Shown one piece after another: positions 34,778 through 46,540 of a stretch of DNA of 64,000 nt. How positions within the stretch are numbered: position 1 is the first letter of the stretch; each line of letters opens with the position of its first letter. Below the pieces are notes generated by a model. The model was not told the origin of the DNA. It ran no database searches and worked only from the letters and a program-made list of their open reading frames with translations. Source of the DNA: Curvularia sp. ZM96 (taxonomy: Eukaryota; Ascomycota; Dothideomycetes; Pleosporales; Pleosporaceae). The translations under genes were made by a program, and so were the position numbers. The stretch covers positions 2,568,501 to 2,632,500 of the forward strand of contig JAJGBQ010000007.1 in NCBI GenBank assembly GCA_022457065.1, written 5' to 3'.

Positions 34778-36021
34778 ATGAACCGTTTTACTGACGACGA
34801 TAAGACTCTGCTCTACATTATTAAAACTACTGGCGATGATCTAGGAGTAGGCTCTTGGAGCCACTACAAGAACATCTTTAACTAGCTCGCCTCACGCAGT
34901 CGGAGCTAGGATGGGCTAACTGCTGCGTATCGTAGTCTTGATAAGAGTAGGATGAAAGCTAGGGCCTGCGATGCGGCATGGGACGAAAAAAGGGAGCAAG
35001 TGCGGAATGCATTAACTAGAGTACGGCTACTACATCGCTCTTGAAAGAGAGAAGCTGACCGAGCGCGTAGAAGGAGCGCAGGCCTCTAGCAAACCTGATC
35101 TCCTGCTTTCATCAGCTAGACAGCGAAGGCAATGCAGAGGTGGTATGCCCGGTTCCTAGGAAGGCTCTGCAGCTGTCCTTGCACGAGTGGAGCGGTGCGA
35201 ATGCACTCGCAGACCTTGGTAGTTGCACACCCTTCCTCCCACAACAGAGCGGGCTATCTGAGGAGCAAGTCTGGAGAACAGATAACTATGTTTTGGACGA
35301 TATGCTGTGGCCTGCACTAGCTACAGAGTGTTCTTTCGCTAGTAGCACTGCAACTGGACTTAACGTTGACAACCAACCCACGTATAGAAACGACGGCTTG
35401 GCTATGTATAACGCGGAGGGTTAGGCTAGGTGTGGAGCAGACGCTTCCTCTCTATATGGAACTGCCGGATCAGCCATGTATGGAGATAGCGGCCTAGCCA
35501 CGTATAGAGAGAACCTGTATCTATATGGAGATATCTTGTATAGAGATGGAGATGGCTCGACCACGTATACAACTGGCGCAAACATGTACGAGGCTGGCTC
35601 ACATATGTACGAGGCTAGCTCACACATGTATAGAGATGGCTCAACTACGTATAGAACTGGCGCAAACATGTCTAGAACTGGCGCAAATATGTCTAGAACT
35701 AGCATAGCATACATAAACGAAGCAGGCAACTCAGACATGTTTACAGCAGACAGCATAGCTGAGACCACGATTAGAAGTGGGCCCGTCCCCTTACTTAACA
35801 CAGCTATGGAGAGCTACGACGCGATAGTACCTACGTCTGCGATGACGACTATACCTACAACTACGCTGGACGACCAGAGTTACTATATGCCCGATAGCTC
35901 CGTTGCAGACATGTCCATCTACATAGAAGGTTGCTTAGTCGACTACGAAGTAATGCTAATAGATGCTTCAAGTCAGTCGTCGTCGTTCACGCAGGCCGTG
36001 CCTAACCACACACACACCTAA
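34778..36021 (+). pseudogene. Decayed Myb/SANT-like gene
   Basis: From the ATG at 34778 the frame reads a Myb/SANT-like DNA-binding start (FTDDDKTLLYIIKTTGDD, GSWSHYKNIFN). It is interrupted by TAG at 34883 and 34907, both where CAG (Gln) would fit. Further 3', the frames 35080-35421 and 35425-36021 are continuous except for one TAG at 35422. They encode a Ser/Thr/Tyr/Met-rich tail with short imperfect repeats (DGSTTYRTGANM; TGANMSRT) and an acidic C-terminus. At least one frame change lies between the two parts near 35000-35080. I infer one former transcription-factor-like gene; the link between the two parts is not proven. Confidence 0.4.
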
Positions 36022-37402
36022 GGGTCTAATGTAGGATCGAAAAGTATCGCGAGCACAGTCACTTTAGAGAATATGGGTAGCGTAATGTTATCAGAAGAAC
36101 TGTCTTTGTTGCTAGAGCGGAGTAAACCCTTCTTTCCTATATAGTAGCAGCCCCTTTCTTTCTCGCTAAATTTAGAGCTTGCTGCGAGCTGCTCGCTCGT
36201 AGTAGTGTATCTATGCGCGTTAGTCGAATAGCCAATCTAGAGATGGGCACTTACAGAATGAAATTTTCCCCGCCCTTTTAGTCCATAGTCGCTGGCTACG
36301 GTTGTAGAGACTTGGGTCCCTTTTCAGCTCTGCTAACTTGCTCCGGATAGCAGTGAGAGTTCGTTTGCTCGTAGTTATGCGGAAGAGATATATGGGGATA
36401 AGGGTTTGGTAAACGTTGAAAATGTTAAGGTAAATAATGGCTGCTATTTGGAGCAGGTTCTAGGAAGCGCTAGCCATAGTGTAGATGCGGATTAACGAGT
36501 GGTGCTTGCAAGACTCTAGATGCTTAAGGTGCACTATATAACAGCATTATGAAGTGGCATAGCAGATAAGACCCGTTTGTGGCTCTTAAACTGCCACACT
36601 TCCTGCAGGAATTAGCGAGCGAGAGGCGCACGGCTGAACCGCTCTACTGGACCAGGTACTGCGCCGCTTAACTGCAGAAGCTTACGCCATTAAGCTCTAT
36701 TAATGGCCTAAACTGGATTAAACACGCTCTACGCTCTAAAGCTTGGACTGCACACCAGCCATCTGCCCAGACGAACTTATCCTATGTTATTGCTGGACTT
36801 GATCCTCTTCTGGTGCTCTTGACTAGTTCCTCTACCCGACGACACAGCGTGTGTGCTGACGTCTTCCTATTGTTAACTTCACTAGCTAGGTTTTTGTTGG
36901 CGCTTAAGCCTTGGAGTATACAAAGATAGTAAGGTCAGACTTCTAGATCTAGGCGTACAACTAACTTAATGAACTAGTGTGCATGTTAGTGCGGCCGATC
37001 AGCTCTATCTAAGAGAAGTGATCATCTTTGCAGTTACATCAAGTATAAGCAAGAGACGTCTAGCATGTCCCCACCTAGAGAGTAAGCCTCTTAAAATAGC
37101 CGCCACCAGGGGCGATGCCAGCTTTAGACGTGCGAGCAGAACCTACCTCCCGACACCCGCTGACGTTTCAATATCTGCTAGGCATACTTCTTTTAGCAGC
37201 TTACTAGAAGCTGACGCTATACTTTGTAATATATAAACCTCTATAGCTAGGTTTGCCATAGTCGTAGTAGAGGCTAGGTTGCTAGCTAAGTCATGTTGCA
37301 GTTGGTCAGCGCAGCAGGTGTAACCAGAGCGCTAGGGCGTTTGAAGAACTTTTACTTTCTAATGCTAACTACAATATAAATATGCAAAGCTTACTGCAAC
37401 TA
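36022..37402. other. CTAG-rich intergenic DNA, no supported gene
   Basis: There is dense TAG/CTA and only short open frames; nothing recognisable. Confidence 0.45.
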
Positions 37403-38100
37403 CTAGCTACGAAGTGCCCGTTTACGCTTACGCGTCCCCTGTGTCTGTGTTGGTTCCTGTGGCGACACAGACTCAATAACGGGAGAGATGGTCTTGCGGG
37501 CAGATTGCCAACTCTCTGCTTCTACTCTCTGCGATTTTGGAGAGGTAGTCTTCTCTTTATCTTGCGGCGCGAGTACTTCGACTGAATCTTCGTGAGGAGG
37601 CTTTGGTAGCAAGGTTCGGTGCTGTACTTTATGACGCTCCGCCTCGGGCGACTCTAACCTCTGCTCCTTAATCTGCTTGGGCTCTGCTGCAGGCCTGGTC
37701 ATCTCTGCTCCGCTATCTTTACATTGCTCCTTCGCTTGCTCGCTATTGCTAGTCTCGTGCGTGCATGCTTTCGCCTTCGCCTTCTGCTTCTCAACGACGA
37801 GTTTCCATTTGTACTCCTCAATCTTACCCAACAATACGTTGCGCTCCTGGTCAAAGTTCTTTTGGAGATTGTTAATGATTAGGTTCTTCTCGCTTATCCG
37901 CTGCGATACAGTGCTAATCAAGTGTGGGTAGGCTTGTAGGTGGTCGGAGAACTGGCGCAGCACGTGCGATTGTCCTTGCAGACATTCAAACAGCTGGCGA
38001 TTATCGTACTGCTAGTGTGGGTGAGCCTAGTTTTTATCGTCGCAAAAGACGGCTATACATAGTATCTAGGCGACCAGCTAGTCTTGTTGTGAGAAGTCAT
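37403..38100 (-). CDS. Coiled-coil protein with basic C-terminus, two exons
   Basis: Not a recognised family. Exon 1 is 38059-38100 (14 codons, MTSHNKTSW...). The 50-nt intron is 38009-38058 (GTATAG...TAGCAG). Exon 2 is 37403-38008, giving 215 residues in frame. Residues ~30-90 form a coiled coil (QRISEKNLIINNLQKNF, LLGKIEEYKWKLVVEKQKAK). The middle is Glu/Lys/Pro-rich, and the end GTRKRKRALRS looks like a nuclear localisation signal. The frame is intact, which is unusual among the decayed neighbours. It could be a nuclear regulator; this is inference. The exon 1 model rests on splice signals only. Confidence 0.5.
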
Positions 38101-38652
38101 GGTAGGAAAGTCTGGGCTATGTCTACCACGATGTAGCGAGGGCCGTGCTTCAAATTGGGAGTTGGCGGATCCTAAGTAGAGCAGGAAGAGAGTTGTGTTA
38201 GCCGAGACAACAGCCCTTGCTTGAGGGCTTTAAGCAGTTTTCCCTTACTAGTTGTCGCCGCCCCTACACAGACGAGGCGGCGGTGTTTCTGAAGCGCGCC
38301 GCATGCTATCTAGAGTAGTTGCCCCTAATACTAAGTAGTGCCACCATATCCTAAGTAGTGGATCCTATCTTGAGCACTACCCTTGCTCATGTAGGCTTTG
38401 TGTTTAGCCAATGGTCGAGTTTACTAGCGCCGTGGCCGTCGCCGCCGCAGAGACTGCCAAAATAGTCCTCCGGCTCTGAACGGGCCCCTGAAGATGGCAC
38501 AGGCAGTACCTGCTAGCCTTGGCGAGGTAGCAGAGTAGCTGTCTCTAGCATATCTATAAGTCTTTGGGCGGCCAATCTTGTGTAGTTGTCAACTTATAGG
38601 CTGGTTGTGCATTATATCTAGCTGTGCTTCTCCTTAGATAGACGACTAGACT

Positions 38653-39070
38653 AAGATTTCAGACCCTGCCGAGCGCCGCAGGATACAGAACCGCATCGCC
38701 CAGCGTCACTATCGTAGGTAAGAGCTGTCCTATCATGCGCTCTCTTGCTAAGACCTGTGCAGGCAAGAAGCTTAAGAAGAGGCTCGAGGAAGCTGAGAGC
38801 ATCATCGCATCGGAATCGCACTCTGTCAGCGAGGGTCAGCCTAAGCAGCCCTACCCTAATAGAGGCCGTGCGAAGACCGCCAAAACAGGCCGACGCCGCG
38901 ATCGTGTCACACAGCCGCAGGACCGAAGCATCGCGCCAGCGCCGCAGCGACAGCAGCAGCAGGAGCAGCAGGAGCAGCAGAAGCGCAAAGAAGAGTGCTT
39001 AGACGCTCTACCGCCAGCCGTGCCCTCGCTACTTCCAACATCTGGTGGAGCCGGAGGACACCCGGCGTAG
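38653..39070 (+). pseudogene. bZIP transcription factor relic
   Basis: A classic fungal bZIP basic region is readable: KISDPAERRRIQNRIAQRHY at 38653-38712. After a likely short intron (GTAAGA at ~38718 to CTGTGCAG at ~38762), the protein continues KKLKKRLEEAESI. The splice signals as seen shift the frame by one base. A TAG precedes the basic region (GAC-TAG-ACT, a possible former CAG). The 3' part is Gln-rich (QQQQEQQEQQ), then Pro-rich, ending at 39070. There is no long leucine zipper. I treat it as decayed. Confidence 0.55.
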
Positions 39071-39962
39071 GACACCAGTCCTTCTCTTCTAACTCTCTAC
39101 GCCTCGATAACTATGCCAGCTAGCTCTGCTACACCACTCTCTGAATGCCTTACACTAAATATGTGCTACAATAGTGGCGACAGCCCTTTTAACGAAGGCT
39201 ATCTGGCCATGAATGGATATTGGCTGCCGACTTAGTATCCGTATTTATAGGAACTTGGGCTTACTTAAGGGGGCTGTCTTGTAGATGCTGTAGCTAGGAT
39301 TTTGCCATCTTGCGAATACAAAGTCTATCTAAGGAGCGTCTTGAGTAGGCGTGGTCTCTAAGTGAAGCAACCCCTCTATGCAATTAAACCGTGCTAGGCC
39401 TAGAAGGCCCTACAGGTGCGGAGTCGTTGGAGCAGCCCTATGCCCATGTTCGCCTAAGCTGCAATTTCGCCCGGAAGCGCGCTGTACTATGATAGCGCTA
39501 AGACCCAGACTGGCAGCTCGTTTGAGCTACCTAACGCATCCTGTCAGGCTCTTCCGCTACGCCGTAATGCCGCAGCTAGAGCAAGCGCTAGAGGCTGGTT
39601 AAATGGTTTGCACGCGCGTGAGAGCAGCTTGTGGTAGTTTAGACCCGCAAGGATTAGAAAACGGGGCCGGGGGCCCTAGACGTGTGGTGGCCCCTTCGCA
39701 AGTGGAGCATGTATGGAGTACATAACGTTGATGGGCATGGATCTACAATCCCTAGTAGGTAATTCGCCGCATGCAGGCTTAATTGCTTGGTACCCTGAGT
39801 AGCATGGGATAATGCTGAGTTATCCCTGCTGAGTGGCTCCGCTGCGCAACTTTTGTTACGTGACGCTGCGCGGCAGCTATGCTAAGAGAGTATAACCGCT
39901 ACCTCGCAGCCCTTCGCAGCTTGCGGTAACGCTGCTAGCTATCTAGGAGAGCTTTAGTGACA
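39071..39962. other. CTAG-rich intergenic DNA, no supported gene
   Basis: Only short frames; nothing recognisable. Confidence 0.4.
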
Positions 39963-40401
39963 ATGGCGTCTAGGACCCTTGCGCGGCGGGATGAGCCCAC
40001 GGTAAGTCTAGCTAGAGTGAGACATAACGCAGTTAAGGCTCAACTAACGCTATGCGCAATAACAGAACGCCTATGAGTAGATCTGGCGGCTTAGGGTCTA
40101 CTAATCTAACTTGGCTACTATCGCTAGGGCCCTCCGCATCGGCTTATGCGACCTGTACTACCATATCGCAGCACTCGAGCAACAGGTAAAGGAGAAATCT
40201 CGATAAAACAAGGCCTACGTAGAGTACGCCCAGAAACTGCAGATGGGGAAGTGGGAGGTCATGGAGCAACTCCGCCAGTCGAAGCTACAAGTGTCACAGC
40301 TGCAGGCGGAGCTCCAGTCTGAGCGAGCGTCTTCCAACGGGTCGAGGCAGCGCAGACAGCGCAGAAACGGCAAGAAACACAAGTCTCATGGAAGTGAGTA
40401 G
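39963..40401 (+). pseudogene. Coiled-coil gene relic
   Basis: A first exon is possible at 39963-40001 (MASRTLARRDEPT, followed by GTAAGT). The main readable part is a coiled coil at about 40125-40401: LYYHIAALEQQVKEKS, then a TAA at ~40204, then KLQMGKWEVMEQLRQSKL, VSQLQAELQSE and a basic tail RQRRQRRNGKKHK. The in-frame stop and the lack of an acceptor in the right phase suggest a decayed gene. It may be a bZIP-like or structural protein; the family is unknown. Confidence 0.35.
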
Positions 40402-41375
40402 TGGGAAGGTCGCTGATTCCATCTTGTCTCCTACGTTGAATTTTCTAGATACTTGTCATTTGCTCTTAAGTATGAGCTATTTCCAATACAATCTCATACA
40501 CATTAAGCTTTCTACCATTGTGTATTATTAGTGATACAGCAGTCCCAGCGTCACAGGGCGCCGAAAACAGTAACAAACACAATAACAGGTTGAAACATAG
40601 ATATCCTCGAATGTCTTGTGGCCCCCGGCTGCAACTACAATACTCTCTTAACCTCTTTTAGCAATGCGTTTTGCCTACTGTGCGTTTTGGCAATCTCATA
40701 GATGCACTACATGAGCGTCTTACATTTGCCTGTGATAGTTATGTCGAAAGTTTGGCAACTTGAGTTTCATGATTATTATATCTTAGGAATCACGTTTAAG
40801 CTAAAAACACTGTTGTGTTCTTGTAGTGGTGCTGAGTTCGCTTGCTAAAAGTGCAAATCATCGAGGACCCCATGCACTTATCTAAAAGCAGCTTTATTAG
40901 ATAGTGTTCTTGCTAAGTTCTAAGCTGGTATCGGAATGACTAGTCATTTCGTTGGGTCTAGAGCATATTGTCGCGGGAGCTGGGAAACCTTAAACCAGAG
41001 GGATTGGAGGGGATTGATCCAAATTCTCTGATCGATCAGATCAATGGAACTTCCAGGACTTACTACTACTCTTTTCAGACCAGTCATTATCTCTATTACT
41101 AACATGTACTACGGATCGTGTCAATACATTAGAGACATGTGGCATTCTATACATAGGTAGACCTTGTATATCAGCCCGGCTCTATAGCCAAAGCAATCAC
41201 CACAATGTCTTTTGTGTTCTTACAGCTCCCTGGCAGGGTGTGGCCATAACACAAAGCTAACTCTCTGTGCGCATCGTCTTGGACATAAAACCCGGCCTTG
41301 CAAGTTTTGAAAAACAACTTAATGATGGAACGTCAATTCATTTCTGTAGCGTGCTATTATGAGCATTCCAAGACG
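40402..41375. other. Intergenic, no supported gene
   Basis: No open frame of note. The sequence composition returns to normal here, so this marks the right border of the CTAG-rich region. Confidence 0.4.
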
Positions 41376-42500
41376 CTATAGCCTGGGCGTGACCCTCTCC
41401 AGCTTAAGGCCCCATCCATCCAGCCATGTTGCCAACCGCTGCTCTGTGATTTCCTCGACCCTTGGCAGAAGAGCCAGAGCGTTCTGATTATGAAAGATCA
41501 TGCCCTCCTGCTCTCGGCCCATGCCGGCTTGTTGGAAAAAGTTCCGCAACTTCGACGTTGAATTGAGGTCTTCGAGCCATTCGGGGAGACTAACCATTTT
41601 TGCTGTTAGCCCGAACTTGCTCTTCAATGCCTCATAAAGCAGTACAGAAGGCGCTGGTTTGGGATGCATCATGTTATAGACGCGAACCTCGTTGCTACTC
41701 GGCGTAGTTGTAATTCCTGCAATGCCATCTGCAAGCGCGTCTACAGGAATCCAGTCCAGAGCGTTTACCTGGGCAGGCCACTTGCCCATTCTTTGGCTGG
41801 TCTTGATAAGAACGTATACTGAACCTTGAATAGGCCAGCTCAGCGATCGTGGTTGTGCAGAAGATGGGCCGCCAATGAGGCCAGCGCGGACGATCGCGGC
41901 ACGTAGCTGGCGCTCCTCATGCGCTTGGGCTATCAGTTGCTCCGCAATCTGCTTACTCTGGCCATACCCATCCCTTGTCGCACTTGCGTTGTCCCATGCA
42001 GGCTCTTCTGGAAGCAGAGGCTGCTCGGGATGCAGTTTTGACCAATTTCCAAGCGCAGAGGTGGAAGATATGAATGTTAGACGGGGTTTCCGTGGGCTTG
42101 TGGTGCAAATATGTATAGCGCTCCCCAACGCGCACAGAAGTGGTTCAAAATCCTCCAGCGGTATGTTCCAGCTGGTGCTCCAAGCATTGAAGATTATTTC
42201 GTGGAACTCGGATGCGAGAAGCTCATAGAGTCTGCAATCAAGCCCAAGGCGAGGTTTTGAAATGTCGGCGGTGAAGAAGCACAAACGACTATGGTGCTGA
42301 TGACTATCGGGATCAAGCTGCCTCATGACGGACATTGTTCGTTTTTCTCCGTCGCTGCATCGATTTAGACAAAGGATTTGAGATCGGTGGTTCTTTCTCA
42401 GCAGGGCAGCGATGAGGTAAGGCCCCAGAAATCCGGTGGAGCCCACAACAGCGATCTTGCGAAGACCTGCTGGCGTCTGGTTTTGGGAGGAGGTTGACAT
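41376..42500 (-). CDS. Stand-alone thioester-reductase-like NAD(P)-binding protein
   Basis: A 374-residue intronless protein of the extended short-chain dehydrogenase type, closest in pattern to NAD_binding_4/thioester reductase (R) domains that end NRPS-like and aminoadipate reductases. Cofactor motif: IAVVGSTGFLGPYLIAALL (GxxGFLG) near residue 17. Then FFTADISKPRLGL, FNAWSTSW, the substrate-site TFISSTSALG and the catalytic YGQSK at about residue 183. C-terminal: DWIPVDALADGIAG. By family, it would reduce a thioester or acyl group to an aldehyde using NADPH. No adenylation or carrier domain lies nearby, so the acyl donor is unknown. The frame is intact, and the start is an ATG eleven codons before the glycine-rich strand. 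Confidence 0.75.
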   Translation of the reverse strand: MSTSSQNQTPAGLRKIAVVGSTGFLGPYLIAALLRKNHRSQILCLNRCSDGEKRTMSVMRQLDPDSHQHHSRLCFFTADISKPRLGLDCRLYELLASEFHEIIFNAWSTSWNIPLEDFEPLLCALGSAIHICTTSPRKPRLTFISSTSALGNWSKLHPEQPLLPEEPAWDNASATRDGYGQSKQIAEQLIAQAHEERQLRAAIVRAGLIGGPSSAQPRSLSWPIQGSVYVLIKTSQRMGKWPAQVNALDWIPVDALADGIAGITTTPSSNEVRVYNMMHPKPAPSVLLYEALKSKFGLTAKMVSLPEWLEDLNSTSKLRNFFQQAGMGREQEGMIFHNQNALALLPRVEEITEQRLATWLDGWGLKLERVTPRL

Positions 42501-43460
42501 GCTTCAAAAAAGTCCCTCTGTAGCGATCAAGAAGATAAACTCCACGGAAGAGCAATCCGTTTTGCACCAGACGGGGGCCATGATCTTATGCATGATGGCA
42601 ACCTAGTATTGTCGAACTGCTAGTGATCTCATTGGGGTACCGACTTTCTGCGCCAATCATTGCTAACCCAAGTGGTTTCACAATCTCGAGTGGCCTGCTC
42701 ATCCCCCTTGTCTTTAAACTTTCCATGATGATCGTATGCCGCTGCTTCTCAGGGATTTAGTCGGGCCAAGACTTGGGTTCCACCGGGCTTGCACAAGCGA
42801 CAGGCGCTAGAACAAACCACTTAGGTTCGCTTTTCATGCAAACAGTAAAGTTGCCCCAGCACACGTAATCTGACTTAGCCACCAACATGCCCTCAGAGCT
42901 CTCCTCTTTTGCTCGTGCCACTTACTCAATACGCAGCACAGCATAGGATAGCATGAGTCAAGCGGTCTGCGCAAAGTGAGTGCTAACAAGCGCCGGCAAA
43001 AATGCGAAGTTCTCATGCACTTGCTCTTCCGGTCTCTGTATGCACGCGACTTTTGATCCCATGCGAAGCCTTCGCTGGGCAGTAATATTGCCTAATTAGT
43101 ACCAGCTCTCAACACCGTCGCAATAGTTTGGTCTTTTTGGGAGTTCGCAGACCAATCAATCTATGGTGTTTACATAGTTTAGCCCCTAGACAAGAACAAA
43201 CCGGGTTCGTCCATGCTACGCATGGGATAACAACGAAGCCACGCGTGATGCCAATCCCACATCGTCATGCGCCCTAACGATGGTCAAGTGGGGTCACAGG
43301 CTGTTGCATATCGCACCACTCTACTTGATCCGTCGAACAGTACAGTATAGTGTCGTCACGAAGGGAGTCTCAAGATGCTGTGATGCCCAAGTTACAGCGA
43401 GCTCTTTTGAAAAATAACAATGGATGGCTTTTCTAAAAAGTCGAACGAGGTTCGAGCGAA
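42501..43460. other. Intergenic between divergent genes
   Basis: This is the shared upstream region of the reductase (minus) and the coiled-coil gene (plus). No recognisable feature; presumably promoters. Confidence 0.4.
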
Positions 43461-44105
43461 ATGCAGAGCCCGATGTCGCAAGAAGCTTGCACAGCACATC
43501 GGTATGGAAGAAACATTCATATAGGTGCGACTACTGACGTAGAGCAAGAGCAACAGCTAGGATTCCGGATTGATCCCCTCGAAGTCAGGCTTATCACCAG
43601 CTCGGACGACCCTTATACGTGGAGCTACATGCCAGAGAAGGCGCACTTATTCCAAAGACATCTGAGCAAACATACGATGGGTGCATGCGTAGAACTTTAT
43701 GATGAGGTGGGCAAAACATTTGAAGCAGTTCGTACAGCCGCTGCACCACCTGAGATATATGATTGTCAGACACAGGTAGACGTTAGCTTTACAAGCACGA
43801 TCAACCAGTTAGAGCAGAAGTATGCATCACTGCAGCAAGAACATGATCGGGTAGTCGAGACGTGCGAACGTTGGCAAGCACAAGCAACAGAGGATAGACA
43901 GCTCAGGGCGAGTCTGGAAGATGAGCTTGCGGCCAAGAAGACTGACCTGGAATCCGCCCACTCTGTTATTCGAGACTTGCGTCGGCAGTTGGAGAGGTTG
44001 CACGAACAGAAGGCCAGTTCTGTGCGGCAACTTGACGAGATCTCTAAGATGCTGAATAACGTCAGATCTGGATTGTGTACTGTTGCTGAACCTGCTACCA
44101 TGTGA
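43461..44105 (+). CDS. Coiled-coil protein, uncharacterised
   Basis: 214 residues from the ATG at 43461. Residues 1-105 are globular-looking and unrecognised (LGFRIDPLEVRLITSS, MPEKAHLFQRHLS). Residues ~112-200 form a long coiled coil (INQLEQKYASLQQEHDRVVE, LRRQLERLHEQKASSVRQL). There is no membrane segment or known domain. It is convergent with the gene ending at 44715. The frame is intact. Confidence 0.55.
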   Translation: MQSPMSQEACTAHRYGRNIHIGATTDVEQEQQLGFRIDPLEVRLITSSDDPYTWSYMPEKAHLFQRHLSKHTMGACVELYDEVGKTFEAVRTAAAPPEIYDCQTQVDVSFTSTINQLEQKYASLQQEHDRVVETCERWQAQATEDRQLRASLEDELAAKKTDLESAHSVIRDLRRQLERLHEQKASSVRQLDEISKMLNNVRSGLCTVAEPATM

Positions 44106-44714
44106 CAATATGAATATGCGCAGGGACTTTCTACCCGAGAGTACTACCTGGCTGTACATAAGTGCCTAACGGATAGACACGCTAACTTAGTGCGTATATC
44201 CATAACGTGTGTTTGAAAAATTGAATGCGTGAATCAATGGAGCGGTGCTGTATGCACCCAGTTCAATACTCTTGCTGCTTCAACAGGACAGCCTCCAAAC
44301 AAGATCTCTGCAAAACTGGAAGTGTGATAGATCTTCCCGTCAAGGCTGTTAGTCGCCGCTCCATTGTTTGACTCCATCTCGAACTATCACATATTTGGAT
44401 AACTGCAAAAGACGCACAAGCACCAAAGAGATTCTCGCTGGTTTGAAAGCCATTCTGCCCAACGTTTCGTCGTGCAGAGAAGGAAACGTAGAAAAGCGTC
44501 TCAGCGTGACGGAATGCTTCTAGAGTTGTTCTGTAAATCGATCTAATGTGCTCGGAGGATTAGAGTCGGTCGATCTCAGAATACCTCCAGTTCATATCCC
44601 AATAGGGACACGTTGCTCAACAGAGACTAAAAACAGAGAGCATCTTCACTTATGGGTCCAGGCATACGCACTCGTATAGCCAAGCAAGCTGGTAATGCAG
44701 AAACACGAACCTTG

Positions 44715-45738
44715 CTAGCCAGATCCATCAACACACTGTCTCAACGCCTGCACTTCAGCCTCCAACGTCTTGATCCTATCCCTCACTTGAGCCGCGTCGC
44801 CTGCGCTGGCTTGCCTATGCTCTTCTGCCCAGTCTGTAAAGCGCTTCAAGTACTGCTCCACGTTTGTCTGCACCTCGACCCATTGCCTGCACCCGCGTTA
44901 GAGATCCAAACTTAGTTGTCATGGGCTTGAGCTCACCTCGGGATATCGATCAGACTACGCGTCCATGTTAGAGGCATCTGCACGATGATAATAGGATGGG
45001 CACTCACTCTTGTGGTGGCTCTGGAGGAGCCCGCTGCAACTGCTGCAGGGCTAGCTCCAGCTCTCTAATTCTCATGTCCTGCTTGTTGAGTCTCTCTTCG
45101 TTGTGCTGCATTTGCTCGTGATCTAGCTGCAGACCCTTGCCAGCCATTCCAGACTCTGGTCCAGACTCAGGCACCGACCCGGCGCCAAACTCGAAAACGC
45201 ATGGCACATCCTTGAAGATTGACCTCTCCAGCTCGTCACGTAGACTGACATCTAGAGAATGTTGCACAGGCAGCGCTGTGTTTGTGTCAAATAGATTTGC
45301 GTCTTGACCTGCGACGGCTGGATCTGTGTGCTGGTAGATAGGCGGCGATACCGCGTTGCGGTAGAAGGATTCTGCGTCGATTCTTTGTTGGGCAGGTGCA
45401 TAACCTGGAAAGGCTGGCAGAGACTCGACGCCTTGACTGATGCTTGCATGGTCGAGATCAGGGGTGGGGGAAGAAAAGCTGGCATCTGTAAAAAGTGAAT
45501 CAAAGTCAATACCCTGGTCAACTGGTATTGCAGGGTAGTCGAGCCATAGAGGCTGCTGGTTGTCAGTCATCTGGAGAGTTGAGGTAATGCTTGCTTCTTG
45601 AGCAGCAGTAGGTAGACCAAAGCTAGCCAACACGTCACTCCCATCAGTGCATGTGTGCGTGCTGGCATTGAGCGCATACTCTGACACTTGCTGCCCATTG
45701 CCGTGGTCGTACATCCAGGAATATTCTGAGCCGAGCAT
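44715..45738 (-). CDS. Acidic Ser/Pro-rich protein with C-terminal coiled coils, two exons
   Basis: 300 residues. Exon 1 is 45008-45738 and exon 2 is 44715-44886, with a 121-nt intron (GTGAGT...GTGCAG) keeping the frame. The first ~190 residues are acidic, rich in Ser, Asp and Gln, with activation-domain-like stretches (WLDYPAIPVDQGIDFDSLF). The end of exon 1 (LNKQDMRIRELELALQQL) and exon 2 (VEQYLKRFTDWAEEHRQ, RDRIKTLEAEVQALRQ) are coiled coils. No DNA-binding domain is seen. It may be a regulatory partner protein; this is inference. The start is the first ATG (45738); an upstream TTG extends the frame but is not a likely start. Confidence 0.55.
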
Positions 45739-46540
45739 GATTACAGGTTCACGATGCGACAATCTGAAGCGGGAATGTAGCGAAAGTGAACGGTGCTGGC
45801 TACTTGCAGACTAAAGTATCGAGTGCTCAAGCTATGATGGGTAGCGAAGGCTGTGTTCGACCCGCCTTTTTTTGTGGGCTCCGCTAATAGTGGCCGTCCC
45901 AGAATACGACACTAACAGCTATGTTTACAGACTCGTAACACAAAATGGGATGTGTCTCCACAGATGAACGCTGTAAAACTGGGCGCAGCAGTTACGGTCT
46001 CGCGAGATATTATTAGATGTACGGAGGGGATTACTATCATACTACCAGATCAGTGATCTGTGTAGCATCAGTGTAGTGAGCTGTGCGTCTTAGTGGCGTT
46101 GCAACTTAGTCATCGCAGGCTGACTAGTTACCGAGAAGCGTGCTTTGTCATGCTGTGCTATAACTGGGCTTTTTCTTAGATCAGAGGCCCGCCACGTTAA
46201 CTACATGCAGTATGATAACGCGCTCCAAAACTTAGGATCACGTATGCGTTCACAAGGCTTGAAAGGGCCCTTTCTCGGCAGGACACATCGATGAGGCGAT
46301 ACTTGGCTTCTTTGCTGCCCGGTAGCTAATACGGGAGATAGTTTTGGGCCTACCAGTTCTGTCAGAGCGCTGAAATGAGCTCCTAGATGTTGCTTGATTT
46401 GAAGCGGCGGTCATGCTGTCATGCTCCAGACGGAAGCAGCTAGGTATACCTATAAGACCCTAAAGACCATTTCACACGCTCTTTCCTCAACGTGAACATA
46501 TTTGTCATCATACGAAATTAGTTCTTCCGGCCTTGAAGCG
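45739..46540. other. Intergenic between divergent genes
   Basis: No open frame of note. It should hold the promoters of the genes at 45738 (minus) and 46541 (plus). Confidence 0.4.
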
